NCBI GenBank assembly: GCA_018902385.1 | Contig: JABSSW010000062.1 | Coordinates: forward strand, 176,619 to 240,618 | Reading direction: 5' to 3' | Source of the DNA: Physcia stellaris | Taxonomy: Eukaryota; Ascomycota; Lecanoromycetes; Caliciales; Physciaceae | DNA length: 64,000 nucleotides | Part shown: piece after piece, positions 48,264 to 58,085 of the stretch | Numbering within the stretch: position 1 is the stretch's first letter | Layout: every line of letters starts with the position of its first letter | Translations under genes and position numbers: made by a program | The notes under the pieces: model-generated | What the model was told of the DNA's origin: nothing | Seen by the model: the letters and a program-made list of their open reading frames with translations, nothing else | The model's database searches: none

Positions 48264-48310
48264 GTGACGACGCGACGAGCGAACCCGGCGGCCGCGACTC
48301 GGAAACCGTA
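48264..48310. other. Isolated GC-rich island
   Basis: About 45 bp of GC-rich sequence (GACGACGCGACGAGCG, then CCCGGCGGCCGCG with a NotI-type GCGGCCGC at 48288-48295) between AT-rich DNA and composite repeat copy B. It is alien to its surroundings. Confidence 0.7.
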
Positions 48311-49165
48311 TCTAACATTCACTCTAACGATAGTCGATATCGACTACCAACTGATTTTGGTGAGTGAGGTTAGGGTTAACTAGATTCACTATCAACCAAA
48401 AAAAGTTTTGTTGATAGTGGATCGAGTTCTCAATGAATAATGCTCGTATCAAAAATCTAAAACCAGATCTGAAATTTACGCAAAATTTCCAACAAAATAC
48501 ACATACATTATGACTCGATCGGGTTAGCGCCTGATTTTTTAAAAATTTTCGAAACTTTTTTTGAAACGAAAAGTTTCAAGTCCCGAACTTTTGTTGGTAG
48601 TGGATCTAGTTTGACGTCAATATTACATGTATGAAAAATCTGAAACCAGATCTGAAATTTACGCAAAATTTGCAACAAGATACACATACATTATGACTCG
48701 ATCAGGTTAGCGCCTGATTTTTTAAAAATTTTCGAAACTTTTTTTGAAACGAAAAGTTCTAAGTCCCGAACTTTTGTTGGTAGTGGATCTAGTTTCACGT
48801 CAATATTACATGTATGAAAAATCTGAAACCAGATCTGAAATCTACGCAAAATTTGCAACAAGATACGCATACATTATGACTCGATCGGGTTAGCGCCTGA
48901 TTTTTTAAAAATTTTCGAAACTTTTTTTGAAACGAAAAGTTCTAAGTCCCGAACTTTTGTTGGTAGTGGATCTAGTTTGACGTCAATATTACATGTATGA
49001 AAAATCTGAAACCAGATCTGAAATCTAAGCAAAATTTCCAACAAGATACACATACATTATGACTCGATCGGGTTAGCGCCTGATTTTTTAGAAATTTTCG
49101 AAACTTTTTTCGAAACGAAAATTTCTAAATCCCGAACTTTCGTTGATAGTGAATTTGATTTGACG
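48311..49165 (+). repeat. Composite repeat copy B: palindromic leader plus four ~183-bp tandem units
   Basis: The second copy of the structure at 35798-36615. The leader has GATAGTCGATATCGACTACC, GTTAGGGTTAACTAG and the hairpin at about 48378-48428. The four units are spaced 182-185 bp apart. It is less mutated than copy A: it keeps ACCAGATC where copy A has more A/T. Confidence 0.85.
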
Positions 49166-49339
49166 TCAACTTTAACGAATAAATTTATTAAATTTAATTC
49201 TACAAATTTATTCGTGTTTGATTAAAAATAATATGCACAAATGTACGACTAAATTTAATAATGTTAAAAATAAAAATTAATTGATACACGAATAAACAAA
49301 AATTGAAATGCACGAATAAATTCAATTAATTTAACAATA

Positions 49340-50262
49340 ACAATTTATTCGTGCACAATTAAACAAATATTCATGCACGAATAAATAAATATTTATGCAC
49401 AAATAAAAAAATATTCATGCTCAAATAAATATTTATGCACGAATAAATAAATATTCATGCACGAATAAATAAATATTCATGAATAAATAAAGTTTATTCG
49501 TGCATGAATAAATAAATATTCATGCACGAATAAATTTACTATTTTTAACAATACAAATTAATTTTTACACGAATTAATTTAATTTACACAAATAAATAAA
49601 TATTCATGCACGAATAAATTTAATATTTTTAACAATACAAATTATATTTACACGAATAAATTTAATTCATGCATGAATAAATAAATATTCGTGCATGAAT
49701 AACAAATGATCGTGCATGAATAAATAAATGATCGTGCATAAATAAATAAATATTCGTGCATGAATAAATAAATATTCGTGCATGAATAAATAAATATTCG
49801 TGCATGAATAAATAAATATTCGTGCATGAATAAACAAATATTCGTGCATGAATAAACAAATATTCGTGCATGAATAAATAAATATTCATGCACGAATAAA
49901 TTTAATATTTTTAACAATACAAATTAATTTTTACACAAATCAATTTAATTCATGCACGAATAAATAAATATTCATGCACAAATAAATAAATATTCGTGCA
50001 TGAATAAACAAATATTCGTGCATGAATAAATAAATATTCGTGCATGAATAAATAAATATTCATGCACGAATAAATTTAATATTTATAACAATACAAATTA
50101 ATTTTTACACGAATCAATTTAATTCATGCACAAATAAATAAATATTCATGCACGAATAAATAAATATTCGTGCATGAATAAATAAATATTCGTGCATGAA
50201 TAAATAAATATTCGTGCATGAATAAATAAATATTCATGCACGAATAAATAAAATACTTTTAA
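49340..50262. repeat. 22-bp minisatellite
   Basis: A long run of units close to GCATGAATAAATAAATATTC, with GTGCATG or ATGCACG alternating, so that many units contain the palindrome around TGCA. It is broken by a few spacers of the form TTTAATATTTTTAACAATAC. Apparent open frames here are repeat by-products. Confidence 0.88.
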
Positions 50263-50786
50263 CAATACAAATTAATATTTTTTGCAATATATAAACAACG
50301 AAAATTTCTTTGTAGTTTTTTTTTTCATCATTCACATTGTTCACATTTTCACACATTTACACACGAAACAAACACACAATACATATATTCGCAACAAACA
50401 CACAAAATACACACACGAAACACATATACGACATACATATTTAAACGATATACACAAAGCACGAACACGAAAAACACACACGAAACATACACACGCAATA
50501 TACACACAACACATATACACGTACAACGTTCACACGTATTACATTCGCGAAATACAATAAAAAAAATCTTTCAACGCTAAGTTTATTTCAATTTGTTAAA
50601 TTGTTTTTTGTTTGTTTTTTCAATTGTTTTTTTTGCTTTATTGCTTTATTGTTTATTGCTTTATTATTTATTGTTTATTGTTTATTGTTTATTGTTTTAT
50701 TGTTTTATTGTTTTTTGTTTTTTTGCTTTCTTTTTTTCTTGTTTACGTTTTTGATTTTTTTCATCAACAAAAAAACAATTGCGAAA
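50263..50786. other. Simple-sequence region upstream of the helicase gene
   Basis: 50330-50540 is rich in CACA/ACAC and GAAACACA repeats. 50600-50760 is a T-rich tract with TTTATTG repeats. Frames here look repeat-derived. It may hold the promoter and leader of the helicase gene. Confidence 0.55.
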
Positions 50787-52619
50787 ATGTCGTTTTACGA
50801 TATCAACAACTCTAACGTTATTGACAACGTTGAACAAATTAACGATTTTCTTTATTACAATAAAGAATTCAAAATCGTTATTTGTTCAAAATGTCACGTT
50901 GTTATAAACAACGTGAAAAATACTGATTTAACAACTCATTTTAATTCAAATATTCAACATATAAATTTGAATTCCGCTAATAAAAAACAGATTTTCGAAA
51001 CTTTAAAGAATTACGCGACAGTTTCAACAAAAGACATTCAAATTCCGACGAATTTTCAACATTTTTTTCCGTATTTATACACATATAACGACGCATTTTC
51101 TTGTTTACATTGTTCGTATATTGTACGTTCAGAAAAAGCAATGCGTAATCATTGTAATCAAGAACACAATCTTAAAAACACAACAAAAAAAACAATGAAT
51201 TTTTACAATTCAAATATTCACGCTCAAATATTTACAACAAGTCGATATAGACAATTTTTTGCTGTTAATTACGAAAACAATTTAACAACAAAAAACAACA
51301 ATCAAACAACGATCGATATTGATTTCACAAACGACGAATCAAATCAATTAAACGAATACAATCAACAATTAAACAATATCAAAATGCAATCGATTCAACA
51401 AAACAAAACGACACAATTCAAAGAATACAATTTGTTTTTACAACAATCGTATTTTCACGAATATCTCGAAAACAAAAACATTGACGATTTAATTCAATCT
51501 GTCAATACAAAGTTCTTGAAACAATATCAACAATTACGTTATTTACACGAATTAACGCTTGAACTTGCAATTGAATCGAACGAATTGATTCAAAAATTCG
51601 ATATCAGATTAAAACAATTGTTACATACAGATAAAGCAATCGATATTGCTTTACATAACAAAAAAATGAATTCGTTTCAAGAATTGCAAAATACGTCGTC
51701 AACTCAAGATTATTATTCGACGTTTGCAGATTTAATCTGTTATATTTATTATTCAATCGAAATCGAAAAATCAAATTATTCGCAACCCGTTATTACAACG
51801 ACAATTTCGAAAATTATTCGATTAATTACTCAACTTCTGTCTCGAATCGAAGAAAATAACGACGAAAAACAACAAACGATGTTTAAACAAACGATTCAAA
51901 CGTGTATAATTCGATTAACATTCGAATTGTTACGTCAAAAAACAGAACAAAAACGACTTGACAAACACGCAACGTTTGACAGTATTGTTGTCACGTTTTG
52001 TGTTTGCAAATCAATAAGTTCTGTTGATAAAACATTTATCAAAACGTCAATGATCGAAAAATTATGCAGCAAACTTCTTTACATGTTTCGATATTTTTAC
52101 ATGTTGTACGTCAATTATCGAAACAATCAAGCAAACGACGACGACGATAATGATTTCAATTTGTCATCGTTTTTTCACGAAAATTTACTCGAACACGTAT
52201 CAAACGATTCACGAAATTGTTTCGAAACAATACAAAATTATCGAGCTTTAACGCGAAAAATCTCGATGAACGAAACGGGAAATTCTAAAATTACAGACGT
52301 TTCTAACGATATTCTTCGATACGAAAACGTTGAAATTTCAATCAATAAATTGCGAACGTTTTTCAATCAATTAATTGACGATCTTGAGCGACAATTATTT
52401 GATAAATTGTTACAAATCGACAAAAACGAACTCGAAACGTCAATTAATCTTAATGAAATATATGACGATTTACACGAACAAAAAGATCAATTTTATTTCG
52501 TTGAACACGTCACGAAAAATCAAGATTTTTCGCATTTAAAACAATTTTTAATTCGACGTTTTTTCAAAACAACGACTGAATTTCATCGTTTTTCACGGCA
52601 AAAATACAACAATCAATAA
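50787..52619 (+). CDS. Helicase gene, N-terminal piece (zinc-finger region)
   Basis: 610 residues from the ATG at 50787 (MSFYDINNSN). FKIVICSKCHVVINN, followed by a His, and later FSCLHCSYIVRSEKAMRNHC with QEH form two C2H2-like sites. They resemble the OrsD-like DUF3505 region seen in fungal proteins linked to such helicases (family name from memory). The rest is helical and Asn/Gln-rich with DDDDND stretches. The frame closes at 52617-52619, while the next part continues in a +1 frame. An upstream in-frame ATG at 50601 would add a hydrophobic, T-tract-encoded leader and is less likely. Confidence 0.6.
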   Translation: MSFYDINNSNVIDNVEQINDFLYYNKEFKIVICSKCHVVINNVKNTDLTTHFNSNIQHINLNSANKKQIFETLKNYATVSTKDIQIPTNFQHFFPYLYTYNDAFSCLHCSYIVRSEKAMRNHCNQEHNLKNTTKKTMNFYNSNIHAQIFTTSRYRQFFAVNYENNLTTKNNNQTTIDIDFTNDESNQLNEYNQQLNNIKMQSIQQNKTTQFKEYNLFLQQSYFHEYLENKNIDDLIQSVNTKFLKQYQQLRYLHELTLELAIESNELIQKFDIRLKQLLHTDKAIDIALHNKKMNSFQELQNTSSTQDYYSTFADLICYIYYSIEIEKSNYSQPVITTTISKIIRLITQLLSRIEENNDEKQQTMFKQTIQTCIIRLTFELLRQKTEQKRLDKHATFDSIVVTFCVCKSISSVDKTFIKTSMIEKLCSKLLYMFRYFYMLYVNYRNNQANDDDDNDFNLSSFFHENLLEHVSNDSRNCFETIQNYRALTRKISMNETGNSKITDVSNDILRYENVEISINKLRTFFNQLIDDLERQLFDKLLQIDKNELETSINLNEIYDDLHEQKDQFYFVEHVTKNQDFSHLKQFLIRRFFKTTTEFHRFSRQKYNNQ

Positions 52620-53307
52620 CAATCAACTTTCGTTGTATTTACAACATCGAAAAGACTTTTTAAAATTGTTATTAATTGTTATTTATTTAACAACCGGAGC
52701 GTTTGCTCGAGGCGAAGAAATTATTAAAACAAAATTCAAAAACTCGTTACATACGGGTTTACGCGAAATCTTTTACGACGAAACATCGAAATTAATCATG
52801 TTTAATTTACGATATCACAAAAATCAATCGAAACAACGAAAAAACAGCAAAAATATTCGATTTTGTAACGAACGCGTTTCAAAAATTATCGTTTATTATT
52901 TACTGTTCGTGCAATCTTTTTACGAATTTTTACAAATTCGTTATTTAGATTCGAAAACGTTGTCATCGATTCATTTATTCGAAAATAACGACAAAACATT
53001 CACATCTGAATCAATGTCTGATTTTATTAAATTAAAATCGTTAGAATATATTCAAACGCCGTTACGAATCGCGATGTTACGTCAAGTTATGACGTATATT
53101 ATTCGTGAACGAATTTTGATTTCAAATTACAATGACAACGATTCGTCGAATTCTGACAACGACGAATCAATACAATTTATACAAGCGAATCATTCTCGTA
53201 AAACGAATCAATTTCATTACGGACGCGATCAACATACGTTGATAAATACATCGAAAAATGCACAACTCGAAGCGTTGAAATTTTGCAAAAATATCAAGAA
53301 TTTTTAA
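52620..53307 (+). CDS. Helicase gene, middle conserved piece
   Basis: About 224 residues with no ATG of its own near the start, so it is a continuation and not a separate gene. It contains TTGAFARGEEIIKTKF and LIMFNLRYHKNQS, then a helix IVYYLLFVQSFYEFLQIR. A similar block with an ARG-E and a YHK motif precedes the helicase core in many large fungal helicases (from memory). Near the end is HYGRDQHTLINTS. The frame ends at 53305-53307, beside a run of five A at 53287-53291. A further open piece in another frame runs to about 53537. Confidence 0.55.
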
Positions 53308-53541
53308 TTTAAACGGAAATTCGATTACGAAACGTATTCGTTCAAATTCAAACGACGACGACGACAACGTTACAACAACAAACAAAAAATTAAAAACGTC
53401 AAATGAAATATCTTTCAATACGTCGTTATTAACACGAGATGTTAACGAAAACGTTCTTGATTTAAATTTATCGTTACAACGATTTTTCAAAATTCAAACG
53501 CAACGTTTAAATCAAACGCACAATTCGAATCAATAAAAGCA

Positions 53542-54468
53542 ATCGAAAATAACGTTTCGAATGTGTTTTTTCGAGCAGGAACCGGAGCAGGAAAAAGTCT
53601 GTTATTTATGTTTTCGTCATTTATTTCGAAAGAAACAATTAACTTTGTAGCGTTGCCACTTGTATCGTTAAAATTCGACATGAATCAACGACTAAAAACG
53701 CTCAATATTCACGCAGAAATATTCGAAAACAATGCACAACATTCGTCAAATTTGCAATTAATATCTTACGAAAGTTTATTCGAAAATTCAACGTTTTACG
53801 ATTATTTATCGTTACAAATTCGACAAAATAAACAAATTCGACTTTTTTTCGACGAAGCACACTTGATTGTTTTGCATAAACAATTTCGATACATCATGAA
53901 ACATCTGTCACAAATCAATTTGTATAAAATTCAATTGATATTTTTATCAGCAAGTTTTACAACAGAAATTTTACAAGAAATAATGACGCAATTTTCGATT
54001 CAAAAATATGAAATATTTCACACAACAACGACACGAAATAACATCAAATATATCGTTCGAGAACACAAACAAAATATCGATATATTTGAAGATTTGAAAA
54101 ATTGTATTCAACAAGAACTTTATCATACGTTAAAAAACGACGAAAAAATATTGATTTATACAAAAGAAAAACAACAATGTGAAGATTTCGCTCGTAAATA
54201 CAAAACATTGTATTATCACGCGAAAATGACACAAGACGACAAAGAATCGACGCAAAAATCGTTTTTTCAAGACAATAATCAACGTATTTTAATTGCTACT
54301 TCAGCATTTAACGAAGGAATCGATTATTCGTCAATAAAATACGTTTTACACGTTTCAAAACACGAATCAATGATTACTGTCGATCAACAAATCGGACGAG
54401 CCGGTCGTAATAACGAGAATGCAACATCGATTTTTTCGTTTCTTACAATTTTCTATCACGAAAAATAG
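53542..54468 (+). CDS. Helicase core (RecQ/SF2 type)
   Basis: An SF2 helicase core of about 310 residues that would unwind DNA with ATP. Motif I is AGTGAGKS (about 53578), motif II FDEAH (53848-53862), motif III LSASF in place of the common SAT, and motif V/VI ATSAFNEGIDYSS and QQIGRAGRN (54384-54410). The upstream frame includes QFESIKAIENN, which resembles the RecQ motif 0 region (F...Q..A). All key residues for ATP binding and the arginine finger are present. The frame closes at a run of five A at 54462-54466, and the next piece continues in another frame. Confidence 0.8.
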   Translation: MENNVSNVFFRAGTGAGKSLLFMFSSFISKETINFVALPLVSLKFDMNQRLKTLNIHAEIFENNAQHSSNLQLISYESLFENSTFYDYLSLQIRQNKQIRLFFDEAHLIVLHKQFRYIMKHLSQINLYKIQLIFLSASFTTEILQEIMTQFSIQKYEIFHTTTTRNNIKYIVREHKQNIDIFEDLKNCIQQELYHTLKNDEKILIYTKEKQQCEDFARKYKTLYYHAKMTQDDKESTQKSFFQDNNQRILIATSAFNEGIDYSSIKYVLHVSKHESMITVDQQIGRAGRNNENATSIFSFLTIFYHEK

Positions 54469-54527
54469 AAAATAAAATCGATCGAAAAATAACGAAAGAA
54501 AACGACGTTTTTCGAATCGATCAAAAT

Positions 54528-56393
54528 ATGTTACATGCATATTTATTAGAAAAGAAATGTTTACGACGTGTTCTCGACAATTATTTCGACAATAAAAAAA
54601 CTGAAGAGTGTTCACACAATCAAAATCTTTGTTATTTATGTGAAAAACGATTCAACGAATTACAACAACAAAAAACAAACGAAATTTCGAAAATTTCGTC
54701 GAATTTTCACGAAGAATCGAATTTTTTACGATATTACGAAAAATTTTCGAATTTTTGTTTCAATTGTTTTCGTCACAGAAAATTTGACGATATGCATTTA
54801 CACGAAACGTCAAATTGTAAACATGAAAAACTTTTCGATTTTCAAGTTTTAGCAAAGAATATCAAAGACGAAATCAAGAAAAACAAATTACTCGTTGAAG
54901 GATTTTCTTGTTATTATTGTTTATTGCCGCAAAAATTGTGTAACAATACACGAAAAAATAACAAATGTCAATATTTAACAACGTCTTTGTACGTTTTGTT
55001 AACTATTGCGTTTTGTCATAAAGAAAAATTCTTGATGAATTCGTATTTAACGAATTTTTCGAAATCGAATTCGAATTCGAATTCTTTGACGTTTTCGAAA
55101 TTTCTTTGTCAAAAATCTTCAATATTCGATACAGATTGCATACACGCTATGCATATTATTTACGAATTTATTCAAAACTTCGACAGATTGATTTCAGAAT
55201 TAATGAAAATTCACAATTCTCACAAAGAACGACAAAAACAATTGAAAAATTCAAACAACGAATCAAAACAACAATCGAACGTTCAATTCAACGATAATTC
55301 AAATAACAAATCGATTAACGATTCAAACGACGAATCAAATGACGATTCAAACGACGAATCAAATAACGATTCAAACGACGAATTAAATAACGATTCAAAC
55401 GACGAATCAAATGACGAATCAAACAACGAATCAATCGACAAATCGAACGATTTATCGCGTCAAAAATCAAACGATTCTTTGCATTTACAATTCGAATCAA
55501 CGTTAAATATAAGTCAACGTGACAATAATCAAATTTCGTCGAATATTATACAGAAATCGACTCACGATTCGATTTCGAATTCAAGTATCGATTCAAAATT
55601 TGAAACAACATCTTTTCACAAACAAGACAAAATTGTGAAAGAAAAATACAAAGAATATGTCAAACAAGCACGCAAAAACGTCAAAAACAAAACAATGATT
55701 CAAAACATGATAATGTCAATTGAAAATTTCGTAAACAGTTCAGAATTTTACGATTTAATCGACGAAAAAACGTACGATTATTATCACGATAAAAAATCGA
55801 CTCAAAACGTTACGAAAAAACAATCGAAATTTATAATCGATGACAACAATTTATACGATATATCATCGTCTTCAGACGACGAAATTGTCGACGAAATTGT
55901 TCGAAAAAACAAAACATTGAACATGTACGATTCGTTTGTTCAAAACGAATACAACAAATATGTTCGAAAATGTCGAAAACAAAAAACAGCAACAATGAAT
56001 TTCATTTTATCAATTGACGATTTTGTTCAAAACGACGAATTTCATAACAATATTAACGACGAAAAATCGAAACGTTGTCGCGAAATATATTCAACACAAA
56101 ATATTCGACAACAAAAACGTAATTTACGAAATCAACAACAAACGAAAAAAATATTTCAAGAACATCAAAACAAAAATACACGCGAAATTGATATGACAAA
56201 CGTTGAAAAAATGAAATATTCAACAACGAATTTATACAATTGTCAAACAGTGCGAATTCAATCGACAAATCAAACGAAAATTCAAACGACGACGAAAATT
56301 CAAACGACGACGAAATTTCGAACGACGAAAATTCTGACGACGACGAAAATTCTGAAAATGAAAACACAACAACGTCGAAAAATCGATTGTTAA
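54528..56393 (+). CDS. Helicase gene, Cys-rich and Asp/Asn/Ser-repeat tail
   Basis: 621 residues downstream of the core. Its coding frame is open from just after the core stop (about 54470). It starts with helix LEKKCLRRVLDNYFD and Cys pairs (EECSHNQNLCYLCEKRF, NFCFNCFRHR, FSCYYCLLPQKLC), a zinc-ribbon-like arrangement that follows the core in RecQ relatives. A 21-bp-type tandem repeat around 55300-55440 encodes SNDESNDDSNDE repeats. Two related DEFH-like helical blocks occur at about 55.65 and 55.95 kb (KEYVKQARKNV... and NKYVRKCRKQK...), an internal duplication. Confidence 0.55.
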   Translation: MLHAYLLEKKCLRRVLDNYFDNKKTEECSHNQNLCYLCEKRFNELQQQKTNEISKISSNFHEESNFLRYYEKFSNFCFNCFRHRKFDDMHLHETSNCKHEKLFDFQVLAKNIKDEIKKNKLLVEGFSCYYCLLPQKLCNNTRKNNKCQYLTTSLYVLLTIAFCHKEKFLMNSYLTNFSKSNSNSNSLTFSKFLCQKSSIFDTDCIHAMHIIYEFIQNFDRLISELMKIHNSHKERQKQLKNSNNESKQQSNVQFNDNSNNKSINDSNDESNDDSNDESNNDSNDELNNDSNDESNDESNNESIDKSNDLSRQKSNDSLHLQFESTLNISQRDNNQISSNIIQKSTHDSISNSSIDSKFETTSFHKQDKIVKEKYKEYVKQARKNVKNKTMIQNMIMSIENFVNSSEFYDLIDEKTYDYYHDKKSTQNVTKKQSKFIIDDNNLYDISSSSDDEIVDEIVRKNKTLNMYDSFVQNEYNKYVRKCRKQKTATMNFILSIDDFVQNDEFHNNINDEKSKRCREIYSTQNIRQQKRNLRNQQQTKKIFQEHQNKNTREIDMTNVEKMKYSTTNLYNCQTVRIQSTNQTKIQTTTKIQTTTKFRTTKILTTTKILKMKTQQRRKIDC

Positions 56394-57070
56394 AATCAAA
56401 CGATATCGATGTTGAATTTTCTGATAATTCTGACGACGAACGAAAATTCGACAAATTTCAACAATTATATCAATCTCGAAATCGTTTCGAACTTCTTGAA
56501 AACAACGATACAAACGACGACGAATTCGATATAGACGACGATTTATTACAACACATGAAAAATCAAATCGAAAACGAAATAATCAACGAACAATTTTCGA
56601 AAATTATCAAAAAAATTCAACGATTGATCACACGTTGTATATTTTGTAAAATATACAAATCGTCAAATTATCTTTCACATTCGTCGTCAAAATGCAAGAA
56701 ATTTAAAAAATTAGAATTTCAAATTGCGTACGGATTGTTAAAACAATCGAGTCGACTTTTTAACGATTCAAAATATTCGAATCGAAAATTCGAAACGATT
56801 TGTTCTGAATGTCTTATGCCGTTCAAAATTTGTTCTATTTTTCGTCGAAAATCGAAATATTCTAAAATGAAACGATGTGTTTTATGTCAAGATATATTTG
56901 CATATTTACACGTTATTCACGCGTACAAAAACGATTTAAAAGAAAAAAACGTTAAAAATTTCAACGTTGACAATAACGAATCAACGTGTTTTGCAAATCA
57001 TTTATCAAACAAAATTTTATTTCGAAAAATAAAAACGAGTCAAGCGTTTAAATACATTGTCAATTTTTAA
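56240..57070 (+). CDS. Helicase gene, C-terminal Cys-rich piece
   Basis: 276 residues overlapping the previous piece in another frame. The first 70 residues are an acidic Asn/Asp/Glu repeat encoded by the same GACGA/AAATTC repeats in which the frame changes. Then follow TRCIFCKIYKSSNYLSHSS with SKCKKF, TICSECLMPFKICS and KRCVLCQDIFAYLHVIH, a set of Cys/His pairs that could bind zinc. The protein ends at 57068-57070. Confidence 0.55.
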   Translation: MSNSANSIDKSNENSNDDENSNDDEISNDENSDDDENSENENTTTSKNRLLKSNDIDVEFSDNSDDERKFDKFQQLYQSRNRFELLENNDTNDDEFDIDDDLLQHMKNQIENEIINEQFSKIIKKIQRLITRCIFCKIYKSSNYLSHSSSKCKKFKKLEFQIAYGLLKQSSRLFNDSKYSNRKFETICSECLMPFKICSIFRRKSKYSKMKRCVLCQDIFAYLHVIHAYKNDLKEKNVKNFNVDNNESTCFANHLSNKILFRKIKTSQAFKYIVNF

Positions 57071-57272
57071 TTTTTTGTATATACAATTTATATCAACGAA
57101 ATAACTTTACGAATAAATTCATAACAATTTCAATTTTCAAGCTCAAATTCTGCAAAAAATACATGACAATCACGAGACAATGAGAAATTTTTCAAAAGAA
57201 ACAAAAAATAAATTGCGTCATGAATTGACGAAATATGTTGAATATTTCGCGTAAATTATCTACAGAAACTAT

Positions 57273-58085
57273 CTAATAATTACGCTTAAGAATTTCCAAT
57301 TCCTCACGACATTTCTATAGAAATTAATCAAAAATCACGTGAAATGACACATTGATTTACCTCAAACTGCTCGAGACAATGTTGCATTTTAGTGAAGATT
57401 TTCTAATAACGTTAATAATAAAATAAAGATTAATACAAGAATAACTTACTTCTGTCTTCACTGCCTGACTCTTGACTATTCTAGCCGACAGTCTAGTCCC
57501 AGAATGACTAGTAAGAGTCGATTTTGGGCGATTTTTTGAGCCTTTAGGTCGCTAAACAAAATTAGTAAATAATTAACAAAAAATTACAAAAAACAAAAGA
57601 ATTACTTACGTCCCGAGAACGACGTCCGTTCGACTCGTAATTTTCAGCATTTGTAGCTGTATTACTGTCAATATTGACAGAATTTTGACCAAACTATAGC
57701 AATTGTTAATGATTTATTATTGAAAAAACAAAAAAAGTACTTACAGTTGTATTGACATGAGTGGCTTGCCAATTGCCGTCCGAGTCAACGTGATACGTCA
57801 GATTGTCGTCAAATGACGTGTTGTTATACAACATTGCGTCATCGACGTAATTGACAGACTGTATGACATATTAATCAATAATTAATGAAGTTAGAAATAA
57901 GAAAAACTTACTGTCGGCATCACTTCTCAACGCGATTTCCAATTGTTGTACTCGTTTCTGACAAAGACGAACTCCTCTCCGGCATTTATCGGCAAAATAT
58001 TGAGCATTTTCCAGAGATCTTGAAAAGTAATCTCGGAATGTGTAGACGCATGAGATCGAAAATAGTCTTCGAACGCAGATGACAT
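57273..58085 (-). CDS. Small six-exon gene with AT-hook-like motif, unknown function
   Basis: Exons read on the minus strand: 58085-57912, 57858-57745, 57693-57610, 57551-57450, 57402-57361 and 57314-57273 (stop TAG). All five introns (46-58 nt) have GTAAGT or GTAAAT donors and CAG/TAG acceptors, and exons 2-6 join in phase 0. Exon 1 starts MSSAFEDYFRSHASTHSEIT; a second, longer coiled-coil-like frame (ENAQYFADKCRRGVRLCQKR) overlaps it, and the ATG frame meets a TGA near its end, so exon 1 seems to carry two one-base shifts. Exon 4 has RPKGSKNRPKS, an AT-hook-like DNA-binding motif. Exons 5-6 form a Glu/Lys helix. Its sequence keeps normal CpC and CpT, unlike the AT block to its left. Confidence 0.6.

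Larger units (their letters stand above)
22520..57070. other. AT-rich block with RIP-like mutation footprint
   Basis: Base composition changes sharply near 22.52 kb to very AT-rich sequence, interrupted by a GC-normal insert at 32.08-35.1 kb and easing inside the helicase gene (50.8-57 kb). In the mutated stretches C is followed almost only by A or G, and G is preceded almost only by T or C. CpC, CpT, GpG and ApG are nearly absent, while CpA and CpG stay common. This is a RIP-like footprint with an unusual sequence preference. Confidence 0.85.
50787..57070 (+). pseudogene. RecQ-like helicase gene of the telomere-linked type, broken by frame shifts
   Basis: A single ancestral gene of about 6.3 kb, now in five or six consecutive open pieces that change frame near 52.6, 53.29, 53.5, 54.47 and 56.3 kb. 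The order is: a zinc-binding N-terminal region, a conserved middle region, a RecQ-type helicase core (GTGAGKS, DEAH, QQIGRAGR), then a long Cys-rich, Asp/Asn-rich tail. From memory of the family, this layout resembles large fungal telomere-linked helicases found near chromosome ends. Three of the breaks lie at runs of five A, so sequencing error, real decay and programmed slippage all remain possible. The pieces are long and otherwise stop-free, so decay is recent or the breaks are artefacts. Confidence 0.75.

Noticed and set aside
49648-49917. Overlapping open frames rich in YLFMHEYLFIHARIF-type repeats
   Set aside because: Encoded by the 22-bp minisatellite in all frames; no gene evidence.
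50282-50560. 92-codon frame rich in His/Thr upstream of the helicase
   Set aside because: Encoded by ACAC-type simple sequence; no domain.
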